Source of the DNA: Gluconobacter sp. Gdi
Lineage (GTDB): Bacteria > Pseudomonadota > Alphaproteobacteria > Acetobacterales > Acetobacteraceae
Assembly (NCBI RefSeq): GCF_014132155.1
Contig: NZ_BLJQ01000001.1
Location: 434,001 to 498,000 of the forward strand
DNA: 64,000 nt
Direction of reading: 5' to 3'
The notes under the pieces were generated by a model that saw nothing but the letters and a program-made list of their open reading frames with translations, was not told where the DNA came from and ran no database searches. Of the stretch, positions 8,599 to 16,657 are shown one piece after another. Position 1 is the stretch's first letter, and each line of letters begins with the position of its first letter. The translations under genes were made by a program, and so were the position numbers.

Positions 8599-9414
8599 AT
8601 GACTCAGGAGAAAAGCCCCGTGAAGGGTTCAGAGAAGGCTGGTGCAAAGCCGGCGGCCCGTGAAGAATCTCTGGGAGAGAGCGTGCGCTGGCTTGCCCTT
8701 ATGGTGCTGGCTGTCGTCGCCGTGCGTTCTCTGGTGTTTGAGCCGTTCAATATCCCCTCAGGCTCGATGATCCCGACGTTGCAGATCGGTGATTTCGTTC
8801 TGGTATCGAAATCCAGCTACGGCTATTCACGGTTTTCGTTTCCGTTTTCGCCCAATCTCTTTAACGGACGGATCATGGGCTCTGAGCCGCATCGTGGCGA
8901 TGTGGCTGTTTTCCGGTTCACCCAGAACACCTCCGTTGATTACATCAAGCGGATTGTTGGGCTGCCGGGTGACCACATCCAGATGACGGGCGGAAAGCTC
9001 TTCCTTAACGGAATTGAGGTGCCGCGGACGTCCCTGGGGCATTACGAAGTTGTTGACGAAAATAACCGTCTGCTGAGTGGTGACCGATATCGGGAAGCGC
9101 TGCCTGGGAGTGCCGGGCGCCCACCTGTCGAGCATGATATTCTCAAGCTGACGGACGAAGGCTTTGCCAACGACACGCCAGAATATGTCGTGCCACAGGG
9201 TTATTTCTTCGCGATGGGTGACGACCGGGACGATAGCGCTGACAGTCGTTTTCAGGGCGATGGTCCGGATGATCTCGGCTATGTCCCGATGCAGAACCTT
9301 GTAGGGCGGGCGCCGCTTGTTCTGTTCTCCATGGATTTGCGGCACCCTGCCTGGCAGTTCTGGTACTGGCCGGTCGAAATTCGCTGGAACCGTTTTCTGC
9401 ACCCTGTCACATGA
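8599..9414 (+). CDS. lepB: Signal peptidase I
   Basis: A 271-residue inner membrane serine/lysine protease that removes Sec and Tat signal peptides. After a basic N-terminal tail of about 28 residues there is one transmembrane helix (about 30-46). The catalytic serine is in NIPSGSMIPTL (Ser 56), the general-base lysine in DYIKRIVGLPGD (Lys 117), and the C-terminal box is GDDRDDSADSR. Only one N-terminal membrane span is seen, as is common in alphaproteobacteria. It ends in a four-base ATGA overlap with rnc. Confidence 0.96.
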   Translation: MTQEKSPVKGSEKAGAKPAAREESLGESVRWLALMVLAVVAVRSLVFEPFNIPSGSMIPTLQIGDFVLVSKSSYGYSRFSFPFSPNLFNGRIMGSEPHRGDVAVFRFTQNTSVDYIKRIVGLPGDHIQMTGGKLFLNGIEVPRTSLGHYEVVDENNRLLSGDRYREALPGSAGRPPVEHDILKLTDEGFANDTPEYVVPQGYFFAMGDDRDDSADSRFQGDGPDDLGYVPMQNLVGRAPLVLFSMDLRHPAWQFWYWPVEIRWNRFLHPVT

Positions 9415-10145
9415 AACTTTCACAGGAAGAGGCCATGGAAGCCATGGAGCAGGCGCTCGGTCATCGCTTTGCGAACCGGGATTTGCTCGTGGAAGCTCTG
9501 ACGCATCGTTCTGCGGTCAGTGGGCGTGATCCTCGTCGTGGCAAACGCATGCAGGGCCCTAGAGGAACCGGCTCGAACGAGCGACTGGAATTCATTGGAG
9601 ATCGGGTGCTTGGCCTTCTGATGGCGGAGTGGCTGTTCGAACACTATCCGCTGGAGCAGGAAGGGGCGCTGGGTCCGAGGCATGCCCATCTTGTTTCCAG
9701 ACCTGTTCTCGCTGAAATCGCGGATAATATCCACTTATCCTCTGCTCTGACGATTTCACCGCATGAAGAGGCCGCCGGTATTCGCCGCCTGTCCAGTATC
9801 CGGGCAGATGCCATGGAAGCTCTGCTGGGTGCGCTTTATCTGGATGCCGGGCTGGAGCCTGCACGGCGTGTTGTCCGTCAACAGTGGGAAGGGCGGATCG
9901 ACAGTCATGCCCGGCCTCACAAGGAGCCTAAGACCCTGTTGCAGGAATATCTCCTGTCTAAAGGGCTGCCGCTCCCGAAATATGAACTCCTCGCCGCAGA
10001 GGGGCCGTCTCATGCGCCTGTGTTTCGTGTGGCCGTTCAGGCATTTGGCCTGACGGGGCATGGAGAAGCCGGCAGTAAGAGAGTGGCCGAAAGTGCGGCG
10101 GCAATAGATCTTCTGAAACGTCTTGGTCAGAACGTAGCGTCGTGA
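9411..10145 (+). CDS. rnc: Ribonuclease III
   Basis: A 244-residue double-stranded RNA endonuclease that processes rRNA precursors and structured mRNAs. The catalytic signature NERLEFIGDRVLGLLMAEWL lies at about residues 57-76, and the second acidic cluster is RADAMEALLGALYLDAGL. A double-stranded RNA-binding domain fills the C-terminal third (KTLLQEYLLSKGLPLPKYELL to AESAAAIDLLKRL). A basic Gly/Arg insert (about residues 38-55) precedes the signature. Translationally coupled to lepB, and era follows after 25 bases. Confidence 0.96.
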   Translation: MKLSQEEAMEAMEQALGHRFANRDLLVEALTHRSAVSGRDPRRGKRMQGPRGTGSNERLEFIGDRVLGLLMAEWLFEHYPLEQEGALGPRHAHLVSRPVLAEIADNIHLSSALTISPHEEAAGIRRLSSIRADAMEALLGALYLDAGLEPARRVVRQQWEGRIDSHARPHKEPKTLLQEYLLSKGLPLPKYELLAAEGPSHAPVFRVAVQAFGLTGHGEAGSKRVAESAAAIDLLKRLGQNVAS

Positions 10146-10170
10146 GGCGCATGTGGAAAAGGATTGGTAC

Positions 10171-11058
10171 ATGACCACACGCTGCGGTTTCGTGGCCCTT
10201 GTCGGGTCCCCGAATGCTGGAAAATCAACACTTCTGAACCGGATTGCCGGTGCCAAACTGTCGATTGTGAGCCCTAAAGCTCAGACGACACGCTTTCGCA
10301 CGCTGGGAATTGTGGTTCGCAACAATGCTCAGATCATCCTTGTGGATCTGCCTGGCATTTTCAAGCCGCGCCGTCGGCTTGACCGGGCCATGGTCAACGC
10401 GGCTTGGACGGGATCCCAGGATGCGGATCTGACGCTTCTCCTGATCGACGCCAAGGCTGGTTTACGGGATGATGTTCGTGAGATCATTGGCAAGCTTGCG
10501 GGTAGCGGCAAGAGGGTCTGGCTTGTTCTAAACAAGACGGATCTTGTTGGCGCTGAAGAATTGCTGCCGCTGACGAAGGATGTCAGCAGCCTGATCAGCG
10601 TTGAATATGTGTTTATGCTGAGCGCCCGTTCCGGAGACGGCGTTGATGACCTGATGGATCATCTAGCACGTGAACTGCCGGAAGGTCCGTATCTCTATCC
10701 GGAAGACGATTTGACGGATCTTCCGGATCGTCTTCTCGCGGCTGAGCTGGTGCGCGAACAGATCTTCATGCAGACGCATGAAGAGATTCCCTATCAGGCG
10801 ACAGTCGAGACAGAGAGCTTCAAGGAGCGTCCAGATGGATCAGTGCGCGTGGAAGTTACAATCTACGTGTCACGCCCTGGTCATAAGGCGATCCTGATTG
10901 GCGAAGGCGGCCATAAAATCAAATCCATTGGTGCACGAGCGCGAATGGAGCTTCAGGGCCTGCTTGAGCGAACCTGCCATCTTTTCCTGAACGTCAAGGA
11001 GCGAGCAGGCTGGGATGAAGAGAAGGCACGCCTGAGGGCGATTGGCCTCGAAGAGTAA
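10171..11058 (+). CDS. era: GTPase Era
   Basis: A 295-residue GTPase that binds 16S rRNA and takes part in 30S subunit maturation. GTPase motifs: GSPNAGKST (G1), VDLPG (G3) and NKTD (G4). The C-terminal KH domain shows the segment GHKAILIGEGGHKIKSIG. ATG 10171 is chosen over an upstream GTG because AAGGA lies seven to eight bases ahead and the conserved N-terminus GFVALVG then starts at residue 5. Confidence 0.96.
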   Translation: MTTRCGFVALVGSPNAGKSTLLNRIAGAKLSIVSPKAQTTRFRTLGIVVRNNAQIILVDLPGIFKPRRRLDRAMVNAAWTGSQDADLTLLLIDAKAGLRDDVREIIGKLAGSGKRVWLVLNKTDLVGAEELLPLTKDVSSLISVEYVFMLSARSGDGVDDLMDHLARELPEGPYLYPEDDLTDLPDRLLAAELVREQIFMQTHEEIPYQATVETESFKERPDGSVRVEVTIYVSRPGHKAILIGEGGHKIKSIGARARMELQGLLERTCHLFLNVKERAGWDEEKARLRAIGLEE

Positions 11059-11184
11059 CAGGGTGGAAACGCTGTCAACGGGGCTTTTCATAAGAAGCCT
11101 CGTGTCTGACATCGCTTGTTCCCAGCCCTCTGCGTCTGTATGACAGGCGCAAAGTCACCACAAATCCAGCAAGAGACGGGCACG

Positions 11185-11922
11185 ATGACCGAACAACGAG
11201 ACAAAAGCCCCTCCTACAAACGTGTTCTGCTCAAGGTGTCAGGCGAAGCCCTGATGGGTAAGGGTTCGGGTGGAGTGGACCCAGAAATGGTAGACATGGT
11301 TGCTGCCGATATCGCCGCAGTTGTGGCGTCTGGTGTGCAGGTCTGCCTCGTTGTCGGTGGTGGCAACATTTTCCGTGGCCTGTCCGCGGCGGCACGTGGC
11401 ATGGATCGTGCGCAGGGTGACTATGCCGGTATGCTGGCAACGGTCATCAACGCACTGATGCTCCAGAACGGTCTTGAACGTCAGGGGCTTGAGACACGCG
11501 TTATGACGGCTATCCAGATGGCCGCTATTGCTGAGCCCTATATCCGCCGTCGGGCAGTTCGTCACATGGAGAAGGGACGCGTTGTCATTTTCGCCGCAGG
11601 AACGGGTAACCCGTACTTCACGACGGATACAGCTGCTGCCCTGCGTGCTAACGAAATGGAATGCGACGCCGTGTTCAAGGGAACGCAGGTCGACGGCATT
11701 TATTCCGATGACCCACGTCGTAATCCAGATGCCGTGCGTTACGATCAGCTGACGTACATGGATGTTCTGGCACGTCAGTTGAATGTCATGGATGCTGCGG
11801 CAATCAGTCTTGCTCGTGAAAATAAATTGCCCATCGTGGTCTTCAACATGCATGCTCCGGGCGCGTTTGCAGCCGTTGTGCGTGGCGAAGGTCGCTTTAC
11901 ACGGGTTATCGAAGCAGGCTGA
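11185..11922 (+). CDS. pyrH: UMP kinase
   Basis: A 245-residue hexameric kinase that phosphorylates UMP to UDP for nucleotide and cell-wall precursor synthesis. Family marks: [25 protein letters not shown], and the C-terminal nucleotide-binding part with [19 protein letters not shown]. The start is placed at ATG 11185, preceded by GAGACGGG; an open extension to 11116 is unlike the family. It leads the pyrH-frr-uppS-cdsA-dxr-rseP-bamA series. Confidence 0.96.
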   Translation: MTEQRDKSPSYKRVLLKVSGEALMGKGSGGVDPEMVDMVAADIAAVVASGVQVCLVVGGGNIFRGLSAAARGMDRAQGDYAGMLATVINALMLQNGLERQGLETRVMTAIQMAAIAEPYIRRRAVRHMEKGRVVIFAAGTGNPYFTTDTAAALRANEMECDAVFKGTQVDGIYSDDPRRNPDAVRYDQLTYMDVLARQLNVMDAAAISLARENKLPIVVFNMHAPGAFAAVVRGEGRFTRVIEAG

Positions 11923-11944
11923 TCGCCTCATTTTTAACGAACCT

Positions 11945-11963
11945 TTCAGGATATTCTCCTGAA
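11945..11963 (+). other. Intercistronic stem-loop between pyrH and frr
   Basis: TTCAGGA (11945-11951) and TCCTGAA (11957-11963) form a perfect 7-base stem with a 5-base loop. It is not followed by a T run, so it is more likely an RNA processing or stability element than a terminator. Confidence 0.4.
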
Positions 11964-11992
11964 CTTACGTTGATTCAGAAAGGAACAGCTTA

Positions 11993-12559
11993 ATGTCTGC
12001 TGACCTGAAAGACCTGATGGCTGACCTCACGCGCCGTATGGATGGTGCGATTGAGAGTCTGCGTCGTGACCTCTCTGGCCTGCGGTCTGGTCGTGCCAGC
12101 CCGAACCTGCTGGAGCCGATCCGGGTTGAAGCCTATGGCTCCGAAGTGCCGCTTTCTCAGGTGGGATCTATCGCTGTACCGGAAGCCCGGATGCTGACGG
12201 TTTCCGTCTGGGATCGTACGCTGGTTGGTGCAGTGGAACGTGCCATCCGTGATGGTGGCCTGGGTCTTAACCCTGCTGCTGACGGTCAGACGATCCGCGT
12301 TCCCATTCCGGTGCTGACGGAAGAGCGTCGTAACGAACTGGCGCGTGCAGCCAATCGTTACGCCGAAAACGGTAAGATCGCTGTACGTGGTGTTCGTCGT
12401 GACGGCATGGAACAGACGAAGTCGCTCGAAAAGAAGGGTGACATCAGTCAGGACGACATGAAGTCCTGGACGGATTCCGTGCAGAAGCTGACAGATCAGT
12501 ACGTCAAGAAAGTTGACGATATTCTCGCGGAGAAAGAACGCGAGATCAAACAGGTCTGA
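11993..12559 (+). CDS. frr: Ribosome recycling factor
   Basis: A 188-residue two-domain protein that, with EF-G, splits post-termination ribosomes. It shows the expected features: [29 protein letters not shown] near the N-terminus broken by the hinge, [18 protein letters not shown], and [20 protein letters not shown] in the C-terminal coiled-coil domain. Length is normal. AAGGAA lies eight bases before ATG 11993. Confidence 0.96.
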   Translation: MSADLKDLMADLTRRMDGAIESLRRDLSGLRSGRASPNLLEPIRVEAYGSEVPLSQVGSIAVPEARMLTVSVWDRTLVGAVERAIRDGGLGLNPAADGQTIRVPIPVLTEERRNELARAANRYAENGKIAVRGVRRDGMEQTKSLEKKGDISQDDMKSWTDSVQKLTDQYVKKVDDILAEKEREIKQV

Positions 12560-12573
12560 TACCTTCGTTGACA

Positions 12574-13335
12574 ATGGGATCTCTTCCTCAGGCCAGCACA
12601 CCTTCTCTTTCATCAAGAGAGGGGGAAGGCGCCACTGTTCCCGTCCATGTCGCCATGATCATGGATGGGAATGGGCGTTGGGCCCGTTCGCGCAATCTGC
12701 CAGTTGCAGCCGGGCACCGGAAAGGTGCCGAGGCTGTGCAGGATTGCGTTCGTTCGGCCATTCGCCAGGGCGTACGCTATCTGACGCTTTACGCTTTCTC
12801 TTCGGAAAACTGGCGGCGGTCTGCTGAGGAAGTCGGTGACCTGACATCGCTCCTGCGTTTCTATCTGCGCCACAAGCTCAATGAATTGCATGAGCAAGGG
12901 GTGCGTTTGCGCGTTATTGGAGAGCCTGAGCGGTTCGAAGGAGCATTGCGCGAGGAATTGCGCCGTGCGGAAGCAAAGACTGCTTCCAACACGACGCTGA
13001 CTCTGACGCTCGCCCTGTCCTATGGCGGGCGAGCCGATATTGTTCAGGCGGCACGACGTCTTGCGGATCAGGTTGCCAGTGGAACATTGGCATCGTCCGA
13101 TATTACTGAGGAACGTCTGGATCAGGCGCTTCAGACGTCCGATATGCCAGATCCGGATCTCGTTATTCGGACAAGTGGAGAATGCCGTCTCTCCAACTTT
13201 CTGCTCTGGCAGAGTGCTTACGCGGAACTGGTGTTCATGGACGTCCTGTGGCCGGATTTCGGGGAAGCCGAGTTCGTTCAGGCTCTCTCGCATTTTGCCG
13301 GGCGTCAGCGCCGTTTTGGCGGTCGACCAGCATGA
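12574..13335 (+). CDS. uppS: Isoprenyl transferase (undecaprenyl diphosphate synthase)
   Basis: A cis-prenyltransferase that builds the C55 lipid carrier used for peptidoglycan and O-antigen. The catalytic motif HVAMIMDGNGRWAR is followed by YLTLYAFSSENWRR, and the C-terminus has DPDLVIRTSGECRLSNFLLW. About 253 residues, the usual size. I use ATG 12574; TTG 12568 six bases earlier is also possible and no clear ribosome site decides. Its stop overlaps the cdsA ATG by four bases. Confidence 0.95.
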   Translation: MGSLPQASTPSLSSREGEGATVPVHVAMIMDGNGRWARSRNLPVAAGHRKGAEAVQDCVRSAIRQGVRYLTLYAFSSENWRRSAEEVGDLTSLLRFYLRHKLNELHEQGVRLRVIGEPERFEGALREELRRAEAKTASNTTLTLTLALSYGGRADIVQAARRLADQVASGTLASSDITEERLDQALQTSDMPDPDLVIRTSGECRLSNFLLWQSAYAELVFMDVLWPDFGEAEFVQALSHFAGRQRRFGGRPA

Positions 13336-14180
13336 GCGGATCTTCCCGGTGGTCTGATCTGAAGCTGCGTCTGACGTCAGCTGTCATTCTCGTTGTCGTT
13401 GCCGGGGGATGCCTCTGGCAAGGCGGCATGATCTATAACGCTCTCATCCTGCTGGCCATGTTCGGGCTGGTTTGGGAAGGGCTTACCCTCATCAAGCAGC
13501 CATTACACACCTGGCGCGGCGTCCTCCTTCTTCTCTGGCCGATGGTGTCAGGGGTTGCGGCCCTTCGCGGTGAATGGAGCGGCGCATTCTGGATGGTTTG
13601 GCCAAGCCTCATTTTTGGTATTCCAGCCTGTATTCCTGTTGTCGTCTCCATTCTGGGCGGTCTCTCGCTCCTCTGGCTTCGACATTTGCCCTATGGTTTA
13701 GAGAGCGTTCTGTTCGTGCTGTGCGTTGTGATCGCTAGCGACAGTTTTGCTTATCTGACAGGCCGCATCTTTGGTGGCCCTAAACTGGCCCCTTCAATCT
13801 CTCCCGGAAAAACCCGCTCGGGCGCAATTGGCGGCCTGATCGGTGCGTCTTTTGCCGGGGGAATGGTGGCCTGGCTGTCTGGAGCGGGCTTTGTGGGTGG
13901 TGGTCTCCTGTGGGGAGCGGTTCTGGGTGTTTTCTCCCAGAGTGGTGATCTGCTTGAAAGTGCGGCCAAGCGTAGACTGAACGTCAAGGATTCTGGCCGT
14001 CTGATTCCAGGTCATGGCGGTCTGCTGGATCGTTTTGATGGCCTACTGGCTGCGGCACCGCTTGCCGCGCTTTTGTCACTGGCAGTTGCGGGGCAGGTGT
14101 TCTGGTCTGCCACTCCTGCGGATCTGATAGGCGGGTCTGCGCATCGTATCATTCCTCAGGGGGAATCTTCTCATGATTGA
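13332..14180 (+). CDS. cdsA: Phosphatidate cytidylyltransferase
   Basis: A 282-residue polytopic inner membrane enzyme that makes CDP-diacylglycerol, the precursor of all phospholipids. About seven to eight hydrophobic helices are visible. The C-terminal family signature is present as KDSGRLIPGHGGLLDRFDGL, and an earlier conserved piece is SDSFAYLTGRIFGGPKLAPSISPGKT (quoted in part). The start ATG 13332 forms an ATGA overlap with the uppS stop; the frame is open further upstream but only as an out-of-frame shadow of uppS. It overlaps dxr by eight bases. Confidence 0.94.
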   Translation: MSGSSRWSDLKLRLTSAVILVVVAGGCLWQGGMIYNALILLAMFGLVWEGLTLIKQPLHTWRGVLLLLWPMVSGVAALRGEWSGAFWMVWPSLIFGIPACIPVVVSILGGLSLLWLRHLPYGLESVLFVLCVVIASDSFAYLTGRIFGGPKLAPSISPGKTRSGAIGGLIGASFAGGMVAWLSGAGFVGGGLLWGAVLGVFSQSGDLLESAAKRRLNVKDSGRLIPGHGGLLDRFDGLLAAAPLAALLSLAVAGQVFWSATPADLIGGSAHRIIPQGESSHD

Positions 14181-15396
14181 CGGTTCTGTGGCCACGCCTC
14201 GGCGGATCAGCGTTCTGGGCAGTACAGGTAGCATCGGGACTTCGACGGTCGATCTACTCAAGCAGATGGGCGGCGATATTGAAGTGCGGGCACTGGTCGG
14301 GGGGCGTAATGTTGCCCTTCTTGCGGAGCAGGCTCGTGAACTTCGCGCTGAAATTGCGGTCATTCACGATGAGAGCCTGCATGACGATCTGAAAGCACGG
14401 TTGGCAGGGAGCGGTATCCGCACCGCAGCCGGGCGTCAGGCCGTTATCGAGGCCGGTGCGATGGAAGCGGACTGGACCATGGCTGCCATCACAGGCGCAG
14501 CCGGTCTGGAGCCGACACTTGCTGCCGCGCGTAATGGTCATGCAATCGCGCTCGCCAACAAGGAAGCTCTCGTCTGTGCGGGCGATGTGATGCTTCGAGT
14601 TGTTGGCGAAGCTGGTGCGACGCTGCTTCCTGTTGACTCAGAGCATAATGCGATTGCCCAGGCCTTGGGTGGTTGTGACATGAGCACGGTCGAAAAGATC
14701 GTGCTGACAGCTTCAGGTGGCCCCTTCCGTCAGTCCACTCTGGAAGAGATGCGTGATGCGACGCTTGAAAAGGCGCTGAAGCATCCTACCTGGACGATGG
14801 GTGCGAAAATCACGATTGATTCGGCTTCCATGGCCAATAAGGGTCTTGAGGTTATTGAGGCGGCGCGTCTGTTTGGTCTGACAGAAGACCGCATTGATGT
14901 TTTGGTGCACCCTCAGTCTGTGGTGCATGGGCTCGTTCAGTTCCGGGATGGCAGTCTGGTCGCGCAGATGGGGTCAGCAGACATGCGTATCCCTATTGCT
15001 CACACACTTGCGTGGCCTGACCGCATGGAAACACCATGCCAGCGTCTGGATCTGACAGCTTTCGGGCGCCTCGATTTCGAGGCCCCAGATGAGACGCGTT
15101 TTATTCCCCTGCGACTTGCCCGTCAGGTTCTCAGGGCAGGAGGGGCTGCTCCCGCAGTTTTCTCAGCAGCCAACGAAGTTGCCGTGGACGCTTTTCTGAA
15201 CCGTCGGATAGGATTCCTTGGTATTGGTGAAACCATCGATAGCGCTCTTCAGGCCATGACGGAAAATCCTGAACTGACGACGCTGGATGAAGTCCTGGAA
15301 TGGGATGCGCGCGGCCGGGCATTGGCAGAAGAGCATATTCTTCGCGAAAGCGGCCGACTGCGGAACACAGTAAGCGAGACTGCCCTGCATGCATGA
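14173..15396 (+). CDS. dxr: 1-deoxy-D-xylulose 5-phosphate reductoisomerase
   Basis: A 407-residue NADPH enzyme of the non-mevalonate isoprenoid pathway, converting DXP to MEP. N-terminal NADPH loop ISVLGSTGSIGTSTVDLL; central motif ALANKEALVCAG; metal and substrate part LLPVDSEHNAIAQAL; LTASGGPFR; and TIDSASMANKGLEVIEA. All catalytic elements look intact. It is embedded in the envelope operon just upstream of rseP, with an 8-base overlap at each side, so coordinated translation is likely. Confidence 0.96.
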   Translation: MIDGSVATPRRISVLGSTGSIGTSTVDLLKQMGGDIEVRALVGGRNVALLAEQARELRAEIAVIHDESLHDDLKARLAGSGIRTAAGRQAVIEAGAMEADWTMAAITGAAGLEPTLAAARNGHAIALANKEALVCAGDVMLRVVGEAGATLLPVDSEHNAIAQALGGCDMSTVEKIVLTASGGPFRQSTLEEMRDATLEKALKHPTWTMGAKITIDSASMANKGLEVIEAARLFGLTEDRIDVLVHPQSVVHGLVQFRDGSLVAQMGSADMRIPIAHTLAWPDRMETPCQRLDLTAFGRLDFEAPDETRFIPLRLARQVLRAGGAAPAVFSAANEVAVDAFLNRRIGFLGIGETIDSALQAMTENPELTTLDEVLEWDARGRALAEEHILRESGRLRNTVSETALHA

Positions 15397-16489
15397 TTTT
15401 CTGCGTACCATTCTTGCCTATGTTCTGATTCTTGGCGTTCTCGTGTTTATCCACGAGCTGGGCCATTACCTTGCTGCCCGGTGGCGCGGGGTAAAGGTTG
15501 AGACATTCTCCATCGGTTTTGGGCCGGCTCTTCGCCGGTGGCATGACAAATCCGGTACTGAATGGCGGCTGAGTGCAATTCCACTTGGTGGGTATGTCAA
15601 ACCGCACGGGTTTGAAGGCCCTGACGATGCCACGGATGAGCAGAAAGCGGCCTGGATTCCCGGGCGTACCTTTCATGACAAGCCTGTCGGTTCCCGCGCG
15701 CTGGTGATCGTGATGGGACCTGTTTTCAATTTTCTGTTTGCGATTGTGGCGTTTACCCTGTTGTTCGCAACGGTGGGCAAGCCGCAGCTTCGCGGGGATA
15801 TTTCCCAGGTTGTGGCAGGGAGTGCCGCAGAGAAGGCGGGCGTAAAAACGGGTGATGTCATTACCCGGATTGGCTCGCTTTCCATTTCCGGTCCTGAAGA
15901 TGTCATGGGGACGGTATCGGCACGACCAGGCGCTGAGACCACACTTGAAGTGCGCCGGAATGGCCAGGATCTGACGTTGCCCGTGACAATTGGCAGCGTA
16001 AAGGCTGGCGCCCATCCGACTGGTGTTCTGGGCGTTGGTTTTGCGGCCTCTCCGGGGAAACCGGTTTCGCCGATCAAGGCGGCGATAATGGGTGTTCAGG
16101 AAACCTGGACCATGTCAGTGCGGACGTTGCAGGGCGTCTGGCAGATCATTTCTGGGCAGCGCAGTGCACGGGAGCTGGGCGGAACAATCCGAATCGCACA
16201 GATCTCTGGACAGGTCGCCAGCTATGGTATGGCCAGCATTGTGTCTTTCATGGCGCTTCTGTCTATCAATCTGGGGCTGATCAACCTCTTCCCGATCCCT
16301 GTTCTCGATGGTGGACGACTGATCTTTTATGCCGTCGAAGCCATTAAGGGGCGCCCGGTTTCACGCCGTGTGCAGGAAGTCAGCATGCAGGTCGGAATGG
16401 CGCTTATCGGCGCGCTTTTCCTCTTTTCAACAGTGAATGACCTCACGAATCTGGGTCTGTTTCACTGGATGTTTCACGCAGGAAGCTAA
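15389..16489 (+). CDS. rseP: Site-2 zinc metalloprotease RseP (M50 family)
   Basis: A 366-residue inner membrane protease of regulated intramembrane proteolysis. The zinc motif VFIHELGHYLAARW is in the first transmembrane helix and the partner motif NLFPIPVLDGGRLIFY in the third. One PDZ domain lies between (about residues 125-205, KAGVKTGDVITRIG), whereas the E. coli enzyme has two. Substrates are probably anti-sigma factors or signal peptide remnants; none is encoded nearby. It precedes bamA, a conserved order. Confidence 0.94.
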   Translation: MHDFLRTILAYVLILGVLVFIHELGHYLAARWRGVKVETFSIGFGPALRRWHDKSGTEWRLSAIPLGGYVKPHGFEGPDDATDEQKAAWIPGRTFHDKPVGSRALVIVMGPVFNFLFAIVAFTLLFATVGKPQLRGDISQVVAGSAAEKAGVKTGDVITRIGSLSISGPEDVMGTVSARPGAETTLEVRRNGQDLTLPVTIGSVKAGAHPTGVLGVGFAASPGKPVSPIKAAIMGVQETWTMSVRTLQGVWQIISGQRSARELGGTIRIAQISGQVASYGMASIVSFMALLSINLGLINLFPIPVLDGGRLIFYAVEAIKGRPVSRRVQEVSMQVGMALIGALFLFSTVNDLTNLGLFHWMFHAGS

Positions 16490-16657
16490 TGTGAGATACG
16501 CCCGGTAACTCTTCGTGAGTGAAGGGAGATCTTGCATGGTGGGGGGATTTTCGGATACCTCCGCCAATGGCGTAGCGTGTCAGGCGCCTGCAAAAAATCT
16601 GTTACAAGGAAAACCGGTTTGTCAGGATCACGGTCAAGAGGTTCCCGGTCCCCGAAC

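Noticed and set aside
12568-12590. TTGACA between frr and uppS
   Set aside because: A perfect -35 hexamer but nothing like a -10 at 16-18 bases; inside an operon.
16532-16657. Upstream extension of bamA from TTG 16532
   Set aside because: Would place 42 Arg/Ser/Gly-rich residues before a perfect signal peptide; the start at 16658 is more likely.
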